From NCBI RefSeq assembly GCF_910592395.1, contig NC_088322.1, forward strand, positions 8,365,431 to 8,429,430: a DNA stretch of 64,000 nt. Direction: 5' to 3'. The translations under genes and the position numbers were made by a program. Within the stretch, counting starts at the first letter, position 1, and the number at the start of each line of letters is the position of its first letter. The notes below the pieces were generated by a model. It was not told the origin of the DNA. It was given only the letters and a program-made list of their open reading frames with translations, and did no database searches. Source of the DNA: Lineus longissimus (lineage: Eukaryota > Nemertea > Pilidiophora > Heteronemertea > Lineidae). This document shows positions 56,899 to 64,000 of this stretch, in pieces.

Positions 56899-56991
56899 AT
56901 GAGTGATAGAAACCAAAAGGTTCACTGTCCTACTTGTGATAAATACGTTTCATACAGTAATATGGCAGCCCACAGGAAGACTAACAGATGA
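56899..56991 (+). CDS. Small Cys/His finger-like ORF (30 aa) in the TIR element
   Basis: A 30-codon ORF with CPTC (residues 10-13) and a histidine at residue 25 before RKTNR looks like a single C2H2-type finger lacking its last histidine. Its TGA stop overlaps the next start codon as ATGA. Tiny finger proteins of this kind occur in compact DNA elements and viruses, so it could be a regulator of the element or a truncated remnant. I cannot name it. Confidence 0.45.
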   Translation: MSDRNQKVHCPTCDKYVSYSNMAAHRKTNR

Positions 56992-57386
56992 ATAAGCTAG
57001 GGGTACAAGTACAACCTCCTTTTCCACCACTAATCCCCAAAGGTGTAGATAAGAAGCTTGCCTTTGAGACTGAGGAGCTTGATGGCATAAAGAAAGTGGA
57101 AGGAATTGAAGTAGTAAAGGAGTTTGGTAAGCCTGTGGTTACTATTAGAGTTAATATTGACAGAGAAGTTAAACAGGTGTATGAATACAGAGAGAAGTTA
57201 GAGGAGGTCCTTTTTCAACTCAATGATTACCACCACAAAATAAGCATATCAGTGTTCGTCAAGTTCAATCGACCTTCGGTCGCAGATCAGAGCTTGAATC
57301 GGCCTTCAGCTGCAGAGCAGAGCTTTAATCGGCAAGGTTTTACAGTTACCCACCCAATTCAGTCTCCAATGGAAAGCATAATTTAA
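56988..57386 (+). CDS. Unrecognised 132-aa ORF of the TIR element
   Basis: Starts in the 4-bp ATGA overlap with the preceding ORF. The N-terminal 90 residues look like a normal folded protein, with a charged mix and regular hydrophobics, e.g. VTIRVNIDREVKQVYEYREK. The C-terminal part carries a short tandem repeat, FNRPSVADQS and LNRPSAAEQS. No family motif is recognised. Ten bases separate it from the next start codon. The overlap is unusual for an animal gene and speaks for an element gene read from a compact transcript. Confidence 0.55.
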   Translation: MNKLGVQVQPPFPPLIPKGVDKKLAFETEELDGIKKVEGIEVVKEFGKPVVTIRVNIDREVKQVYEYREKLEEVLFQLNDYHHKISISVFVKFNRPSVADQSLNRPSAAEQSFNRQGFTVTHPIQSPMESII

Positions 57387-57396
57387 AATTTAAAAT

Positions 57397-57582
57397 ATGA
57401 AAAAAAATTCCAATAAATTCTTTAGGCTTAAAGAAACAAATTTTACAAGGAAATGGAAGTACTACTCTATCAGACCTTTACCCCTTCACACTAAATATCT
57501 TTTATTAAAATCAAATCTAGTTGATACTAGTAATACTCTCTTCAATAATAAACCTTCAGATGTTTCTGTATCATACCTGTAG
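57397..57582 (+). CDS. Unrecognised 61-aa ORF, apparently frameshifted
   Basis: A basic N-terminus (MKKNSNKFFRLKETNFTRKW) leads to a stop at 57582. In another plus frame, from about 57572 to 57681, the sequence goes on in a protein-like way with PVEDGDQIKLQRYEL. The two parts look like one gene interrupted by a small indel near 57565-57575. No family is recognised. The second part ends in an overlap of about 20 bp with the convergent minus-strand ORF. Confidence 0.4.
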   Translation: MKKNSNKFFRLKETNFTRKWKYYSIRPLPLHTKYLLLKSNLVDTSNTLFNNKPSDVSVSYL

Positions 57583-57657
57583 AGGATGGTGATCAGATTA
57601 AGCTTCAAAGGTACGAACTTAACTGTCCTAAAGAAGTTAACAAATGTACTAATCATA

Positions 57658-57918
57658 TCAAATATCATTACATAATCTGAAAAATTCTGTTATGTTGTAG
57701 TGATTGTTAGCAGAGTTAAATACCCCATCATCCGTACGTAAAGGTACTTCCATTTGCTTAAGTATCTTCCTAACTGGATAGTAAACATGAAATTGGTAGA
57801 TGGATTTGACAAGCGGGATTGTAACCTCTGTCACATCCGGTAGTCCAGTCAACGTTGTGGCACAATAAACAGCAAAGTTCACCTGATTCTGATAGTATGT
57901 CATATCACATTCAGCCAA
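57658..57918 (-). pseudogene. 86-codon ORF of the TIR element with in-frame stop upstream
   Basis: The frame lacks an ATG at its upstream end: it follows directly on a TAG. Beyond the TAG the same frame stays open for a further 36 codons, to about 58030, with coding-like content (VFVAEEQSFSIEVLDP). The protein therefore was probably longer and now carries a nonsense codon, or the TAG is read through. The body has NQVNFAVYCATTLTGL and FHVYYPVRKILKQMEVPL. It gives the impression of a multi-copy invertebrate element protein, which I cannot name with certainty. A related short segment with RFHAYYQMLKYV precedes it at 58036-58080, perhaps an internal duplication. Confidence 0.5.
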
Positions 57919-58261
57919 CTAACTGTTTACTTCACTCTCTTTCTTGAATGTTAAACCGTAGGACATTGTAGGGTCTAGAACTTCGATGCTGAAACTCTGT
58001 TCTTCAGCAACGAATACTTTCAGAATATCTATTTATTAAACGTATTTTAACATTTGATAGTAAGCATGAAACCTGTCAACAATAACGCAGTAAGTTCCAG
58101 TAATGTTACTTCCTACAGACAGTACAGACTGTACAGGTTGTAGTAATAGGATAATGGATAGGATAATGGGTGCTAGATTACTGGGTTTTGTTTCCCCATT
58201 GATTTTGGCCCTTTTTCTATGCAAAATCGTAGATATGCGTAGATCGCATTATCCTATTACC

Positions 58262-58267
58262 AGCCTA
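58262..58267. repeat. Possible 6-bp target duplication, right
   Basis: AGCCTA, partner of AGCCAA at 56620-56625. Confidence 0.45.
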
Positions 58268-59279
58268 GGCCTTCTTTTTAGGCTCCCGAGGCGGATTTCG
58301 TCATAGTTATCTTCCTCTTCATGGAGGGGAGGGACGAGGCCATGCAATATCACTGTGTCCGGAGTGTATTTTATTTTTATACCATCTGAATAGGTAAACA
58401 AGGCTACGATTAAAAAACGGTAGTAAAGAAGGCAACAGGAAAAAAAACAACTGGTATACAAGGCTACAGGCAAAACAGGCAACTGGTGAAGCAGGCTTCG
58501 GTGAAAAAGACAACAGGTAAAAAGGCTACGGTACGAAAGACAGAGGCCTAGTAGAATCATTTGTGCCTCGGACATTTTATCCTTGGACATTTTTGACTTC
58601 TACACCGGAGTGCGGAATACATGTAGGGGTATCAGCTGTGGGGCAGCTTACATGATAAAATCAAGGGTAATTTTGGATTCAGACATCGTTGGGCACTTAC
58701 CACACTTTCGGGCAAACTTGGCGATCATGCTGTCCGTCGTCACTGTGGGTGGACAGGGCGTCTTTTCAGCGAACCATCAAGAATACATCCGGTATACTTC
58801 TTCTTGGAATGGGAAAATGCAAGGGTTTTTCTATAGATTTATAAGGCCTGTGTGCAGTACTTCTTGGTTCAACGCATGTCGGAATAAAAATAATTGACCA
58901 ATTTTCTGCCATTTTAGCATCATTGTATGCGACAGGGACTTCCATTCATATGGAACGCAGTGCATCTTTCATTGGCATGGTGTAATGTATAGAAACCCGT
59001 GAATGTTATATAACTGATTTTAGTGTGATCAACTTCATTACGGCACGTCATAGTCAATGAAACAGAGGATGTCCCCCAAAGACCTATTGTCGATGGTCAT
59101 TGCATGTTGTCTGTGTAAATCCCTTGTGGTAGGAAAATATGTCCGAGGATAGAGTGTCCCGCGACAACGAATTCTATTATGCACTACCATCCACCACAAT
59201 TGGGGGGGGGGGGGGGGGGGGCTTTAAAACTGTTGCACTAGCGTAACATCTCCGGTTGTTTCCCACAGTTTTCAGTTGA
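58268..59279. other. Lys/Thr-rich repeat-like stretch, then intergenic
   Basis: Plus-strand translation at 58395-58550 gives pieces such as KKATGK and KKTTGKKATV broken by stops, suggesting a decayed lysine-rich coding repeat. A 113-codon minus frame covers the same bases. Neither can be called a gene. A run of 20 G lies at 59202-59221, just before the 30-bp minisatellite. Confidence 0.35.
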
Positions 59280-62200
59280 CGTCCTGATGGTTAACTGTAA
59301 AAAGTGATGTCTTCTGATGGTCAATTGTTAAAAGGGATGTCTCCTGTTGGTCAATTGTTAAAGGGGATGTCTCCTGATGGTCGACTGTCAAAGAAGATGT
59401 CTCCTGATGGTCAACTGTGATAGAGGATGTCTCCTGATGATCAACTGTCAAAGAAGATGTCTCCTGATGGTCAACTGTGATAGGGGATGTCTACTGATGA
59501 TCAACTGTCAAAGAAGATGTCTCCTGATGGTCGACTTTCAAAGAAGATGTCTTCTGATGGTCAACTGTCAAAAAAGATGTCTCCTGATGGTCAACTGTCA
59601 AAAAAGATGTCCCCTGCTGGTCTACTGTCAAAGAATATGTGTCCTGATGATCAACTGTCAAAGAAGATGTTTCCTGATGGTCAAAACTGTCAAAGAAGAT
59701 GTCCCCTGATGGTCAACTATCAAAGAAGATGTCTCCTGATGGTCAACTGTCAAAGAAGATGTCCCCTGCTGGTCTACTGTTAAAGAAGATGTCTCCTGAT
59801 GATCGACTGTCAAAGAAGATGTCTCCTGATGGTCAACTGTCAAAGAAGATGTCCCCTGCTGGTCTACTGTAAAAGAAGATGTCTCCTGATGGTCAACTGT
59901 GATAGGGGATGTCTCCTGATGATCAACTGTCAAAGAAGATGTCTCCTGATGGTCGACTTTCAAAGAAGATGTCTTCTGATGGTCAACTGTCAAAGAAGAT
60001 GTCTCCTGATGGTCTGGTCGACTGCTGGTCTGCTGTAAAAGAAGATGTCTCCTGATGGTCGACTGTTAAAGAAGATGTCTCCTGATGGTCAACTGTCAAA
60101 GAAGATGTCTCCTGATGGTAAACTGTCAAAGAAGATGTCCCCTGCTGGTCAACTGTTAAAGAAGATGTCCCCTGCTGGTCTACTGTTAAAGAAGATGTCT
60201 CCTGATGGTCGACTGTCAAATAAGTTGTCTCCTGCTGGTAAACTGTCAAAGAAGATCCTATGGTCAATGGGTTCGAAAAAGATGTCTCCTAATGGTCTAC
60301 TTTTAAAGGGGATGTCTTCTGTTGGTCAATTGCTAAAAGGGATGTCTCCTGATGATCAACTGTCAAAGAAGATGTCTCCTGATGGTCGACTGTTAAAGAA
60401 GATGTCTCCTGATGGTCAACTGTCAAAGAAGATGTCCCCTGCTAGTCTCCTGTTAAAGAAGATGTCCTCTGATGGTCAACTGTCAGAGAAGATGTCTCCT
60501 GCTAGTCAATGGGTTCCAAAAAGATGTCTCCTGGTGGTCGACTGTCAAAGAAGATGTCTCCTGATGGTCAACTGTCGAAGAAGATGTCTCCTGATGGTCA
60601 ACTGTCAAAGAAGATGTCCCCTGCTAGTCTCCTGTTAAAGAAGATGTCCTCTGATGGTCAACTGTCAGAGAAGATGTCTCCTGCTAGTCAATGGGTTCCA
60701 AAAAGATGTCTCCTGGTGGTCGACTGTCAAAGAAGATGTCTCCTGATGATCAACTGTCAAAGAAGATGTCCCCTGATGGTCAACTGTCAAAGAAGATGTC
60801 CCCTGATGGTCTACTGTGATAGGGGATGTCTACTGATGATCAACTGTCAAAGAAGATATCTCCTGATGGTCGACTGCCAAAGAAGATGTCTCCTGATGGT
60901 CGACTGCTAAAGAAGATGTCCTCTGCTTGTCTACTATTAAAGAAGATGTCTCCTGATGGTCAACTGTCAAAGAAGATGTCTCCTGATGGTCAACTGTCAA
61001 AGAAGATGTCCCCTGCTGGTCGACTGTTAAAGAAGATGTCTCCTGATGGTCGACTGTCAAAGAAGATGTCTCCTGATGGTCGACTGTCAAAGAAGATGTC
61101 TCCTGATGGTCTACTGTCAAAGAAGATGTCCCCTGCTGGTCTACTGTTAAAGAAGATGTCTCCTGATGGTCGACTGTCAATGAAGTTGTCTCCTGGTGGT
61201 CAACTGTCAAAGAAGATGCGCCTCCTGATGGTCAATGGGTTCGAAAAAGATGTCTCCTAATGGTCTACTTTTAAAGGGGATGTCTTCTGTTGGTCAATTG
61301 TTAAAAGGGATGTCTCCAGTTTGTCAATTTTTAAAGGGGATGTCTCCTGTGGGTCAACTGTGATAAGGGATGTCTCCTGATGATCAACTGTCAAAGAAGA
61401 TGTCCCCTGCTGGTCTACTGTTAAAGAAGATGTCTCCTGATGATCGACTGTCAAAGAAGATGTCTCCTGATGGTCAACTGTCAAAGAAGATGTCTCCTGA
61501 TGGTCAACTGTCAAAGAAGATGTCCCCTGCTGGTCTGCTGTAAAAGAAGATGTCTCCTGATGGTCGACTGTTAAAGAAGATGTCTCCTGATGGTCAGCTG
61601 TCAAAGAAGATGTCTCCTGATGGTCAACTGTCAAAGAAGATGTGCCCTGCTGGTCTACTGTTAAAGAAGATGTCGCCTGACGGTCGACTGTCAAATAAGT
61701 TGTCTCCTGTTGGTCAACTGTCAAAGAAGATGCGCCTCCTTATGGTCAATGGGTTCGAAAAAGATGTCTCCTAATGGTCTACTTTTAAAGGGGATGTCTT
61801 CTGATGGTCAATTGTTAAAAGGGATGTCTCCAGTTTGTCAATTGTTAAAGGGGATGTCTCCTTTGGGTCAACTGTGATAGGGAACGTCTCCTGATGGTCA
61901 ACTGTCAAAGAAGATGTCTCCTGATGGTCAACTGTCAAAGAAGATGTCCCCTGCTGGTCAACTGTTAAAGAAGATGTTTCCTGATGGTCGACTGTCAAAG
62001 AAGATGTCTCCTGATGGTCGATTGTCAAAGAAGATGTCTCCTGATGGTCAACTGTCAAAGAAGATGTCCCCTGCTGGTCTACTGTTAAAGAAAATGTCTC
62101 CTGATGGTCGACTGTCAAAGATGTGTCCTGATGGTCGACTGTCAAAGAAGATGTCTCCTGATGGTCAACTGTCAAAGAAGATGTCTCCTGATGGTCAACT

Positions 62201-62710
62201 GTCAAAGAAGATGTCCCCTGCTGGTCTACTGTTAAAGAAAATGTCTCCTGATGGTCGACTGTCAAAGATGTGTCCTGATGGTCGACTGTCAAAGAAGATG
62301 TCTCCTGATGGTCAACTGTTAAAGAAGATGTCTCCTGATGGTCAACTGTCAAAGAAGATGTCCCCTGCTGGTCTACTGTTAAAGAAAATGTCTCCTGATG
62401 GTCGACTGTCAAAGAAGATGTTTCCCGATGGTCGACTGTCAAAGAAGATATCTCCTGATGGTTTACTGTCAAAGATGTCTTCTGATGGTCAATTGTCAAA
62501 GAATATGTGTTCTGGTGGTCAACTGTCAAAGAAGATGTTTCCTGATGGTCGACTGTCAAAGAAGATGTCCCCTGATGGTCAACTGTTAAAGAAGATGTCT
62601 CCTGATGGTCGACCGTTAAAGAAGATGTCTCCTGATGCCAGTGATGGTTAACTGCAAGGTGTCTCCTGATGATGGACTGTCAAAGAAGAGGTCTCCTGAT
62701 GGTCAACCAG
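59280..62710. repeat. 30-bp minisatellite, ~114 units
   Basis: Unit GATGTCTCCTGATGGTCAAC plus TGTCAAAGAA, varied at a few positions (GGTCGAC, CCCCTGCTGG, TTAAAG). Since 30 is a multiple of three, two plus frames and one minus frame of the consensus have no stop. They give ten-residue repeats such as MSPDGQLSKK (+) and TVDHQETSSL (-). Units with TCAATGGGTTCC or TCAATGGGTTCG carry two extra bases and change frame. Higher-order blocks starting with GTTCGAAAAAGATGTCTCC occur near 60273, 61240 and 61750. The ORFs of 100-260 codons on both strands are best explained by the periodicity. Confidence 0.96.
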
Positions 62711-62714
62711 GGTG

Positions 62715-63429
62715 CAGGCTAGCAACCAGCAACAACGTGCAGCACGTCCCAACAACCACACTTTTGGAGGAAGACACGTCACAACCATGTCACATCCAAC
62801 CCGGACGTCACGTCCATAACAGGCAGATTCCAGCTCTACAATAAACCCCTGCTGTGAACAGATTTTGATCATGCGACAACGGCTGTTCACGGTCAGACTT
62901 ACTTGCCCTTTCTCAAATCTTTTATGTTTTTTATACAGGTCGTCCTCGTGAATACCGGTATCGGGTGCCATTTTGAAGAGGCCTCTTGGGGTGCTCTATA
63001 TTGCATGTATTATAATTGGCTATTTATACTCCATGAACAGTGTTATCTAAATGTTATTGTATGCACAGGTCATCAGTCATTGACTAAAGATCTGTAAGCC
63101 ACACCAGCGGGTATTTCTGATGTTTTGGTAGTCAATGTTCCATGGCACTATGGGAAGCGGCGCTTTGCACATTGTGCATGACAAGTCACAATAAAGGTGG
63201 GACCAGGGCCTACTTAGTCCTACTGGTACCCTTTTTTGGACCTCCGAAATGTATGGTCCTACTTTTATAGTACAGACAGAACTGAGTTCATTGAAGACAT
63301 AAACAAAATTTCAGCAGTATTATTTATTTGGTACTCAATTCATACACTGAAGAAAGTAGTATTGGAATGTTCGATATATAAATTATAAAAATAGTCACAT
63401 CCTACATTAAATGCATCAATAAGGGTTAA
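62715..63429. other. Intergenic, no gene seen
   Basis: Unique-looking sequence after the minisatellite with no recognised coding region. Confidence 0.4.
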
Positions 63430-63862
63430 AGGGGTACACCGTTCGTAATTACTGGTGGTCCAGTTCAATAGAAATCCACTAATACAAAATGCTGTAGTGC
63501 AGTTATTGTGAGTAAAAATTTGTTTAAACTTGGTATTCATAGTACCGGAATTTGTATATCAGTCCACACAACGGCAATGTCGAAATTTGTTTAAACTTGG
63601 TATTCATAGTATTTGTATATCAGTCCACACAACGGCAATGTTGAAATTTGTTTAAACTTGGTATTCATAGTATTTGTATATCAGACTACACAACGGCAAT
63701 GTTGAAATTGGTTTAAACTTGGTATTCATAGTATTTGTATATCAATTTACACAACAGCAATGTTGAAATTTATATTTAGTACGTATTTCCGCAAATGGAC
63801 ATTTTTAAATTCAATTACAAATTCAAAACTTTTAACGAACGGTGTAGGCCTTTGAAGGGACA
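63430..63862 (+). repeat. Dispersed repeat, copy B
   Basis: Same-strand relative of 30425-30690. It shares AATGCTGTAGTGCAGTTAT near 63488 and TTTTAACGAACGG near 63830, but its middle part has expanded. The following bases, GGGACAATATAGGCAAGAG and GACAGTACAT, resemble 26903-26990, so the family probably extends beyond 63862. Confidence 0.8.
63520..63770. repeat. 61-bp tandem repeat, four units
   Basis: Unit starting TTTGTTTAAACTTGGTATTC and continuing through TATATCAGTCCACACAACGG. The first unit has a 6-bp insert (ACCGGA region). This segment is single-copy in the relative at 30520-30590. Confidence 0.93.
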
Positions 63863-64000
63863 ATATAGGCAAGAGCCAGGAAGGTTAGATTAAGTCAAAC
63901 GAAGGGTTGACAGGAGTCTCTCTTATCTGACAGTACATCAAAGCTATAGCATTGCTGAATCAAACACAACCCAGGGCTTTATTAACCCAGCATACTGGTG

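Larger units (their letters stand above)
56626..58261. mobile_element. 1.6-kb multi-ORF element with ~167-bp TIRs
   Basis: The left terminal repeat (56626-56793) begins AGTAATAGGATAATGCGATC. Its inverted partner (58095-58261) ends CGCATTATCCTATTACC. They share TCTACGATTTTG, GTAATCTAGC, CAGTCTGTACTGTCTGTA and GTAACAT, with about 80-85 percent identity by eye. Between them lie four or five small ORFs on both strands that overlap or nearly touch. Long TIRs, an AG-type terminus and a 6-bp target duplication are properties of Polinton/Maverick elements, but those are 15-20 kb and encode a polymerase, integrase and capsid proteins, none of which is seen here. It may be an internally deleted or non-autonomous relative. 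The family is inferred. Confidence 0.8.

Noticed and set aside
59377-62651. Long ORFs on both strands in the 30-bp array
   Set aside because: They arise automatically from a stop-free repeat unit divisible by three and overlap on opposite strands.
1-64000. CRISPR array
   Set aside because: All tandem repeats found are gapless minisatellites without unique spacers and the sequence is eukaryotic.

Overview
The window reads as nuclear DNA of an invertebrate animal, most likely marine. The basis is sparse genes, many transposon families and minisatellites, an animal-type BEL/Pao LTR retrotransposon, LINE and tRNA-SINE remnants, and opine dehydrogenase and endoglycoceramidase genes, a combination known from marine invertebrates. 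The phylum cannot be fixed from sequence alone. A mollusc or brachiopod is a reasonable guess.

Layout. Positions 1-21200 hold no gene I can support. They contain a 40-bp minisatellite (2440-3535), a 157-bp MITE (7796-7952), a 146-bp tandem duplication (11850-12137) and a 46-bp-class minisatellite (15962-16790). Positions 21236-33077 carry two inverted copies of an intronless opine dehydrogenase, about 8.3 kb apart and facing away from each other. The left copy is clearly dead. The right copy has a single frameshift and a 410-bp MITE just upstream of its start codon. Decayed tail fragments of the same gene lie beyond the left copy. Two further TIR elements (24077-24644, 25282-25704) and a LINE 3' end (about 27850-28140) lie between the copies. 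LINE reverse-transcriptase debris follows the right copy (33090-34300). Positions 34400-41900 carry two inverted-repeat elements (34410-35465, 36675-37293), a degenerate minisatellite, a cluster of CRE palindromes and a tRNA-derived SINE.

Positions 41912-50183 are a nested structure. A foldback element with a 9-bp target duplication is interrupted by a complete BEL/Pao retrotransposon (42056-49488). The retrotransposon has identical 176-bp LTRs, a 5-bp target duplication, a PPT, a candidate PBS and one uninterrupted 2206-codon gag-pol frame. A second copy of the foldback family (54207-54711) lies in the opposite orientation, so the two copies flank the best host gene in the window, a single-exon GH5 endoglycoceramidase-like gene (51785-53296). 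A basic Ala/Pro/Lys-rich protein of unknown function is encoded at 55636-56526 on the minus strand.

The most unusual object is at 56626-58261. It is a 1.6-kb unit with about 167-bp terminal inverted repeats and a probable 6-bp target duplication, packed with small ORFs. Two of them overlap in the 4-bp ATGA manner, and the two strands converge with overlapping 3' ends. This viral-style compactness suggests a miniature relative of Polinton/virophage-like elements, but the family is not proven. From 59280 to 62710 runs a 30-bp minisatellite that is open in three frames, and the window ends in a dispersed repeat that carries a 61-bp tandem expansion.
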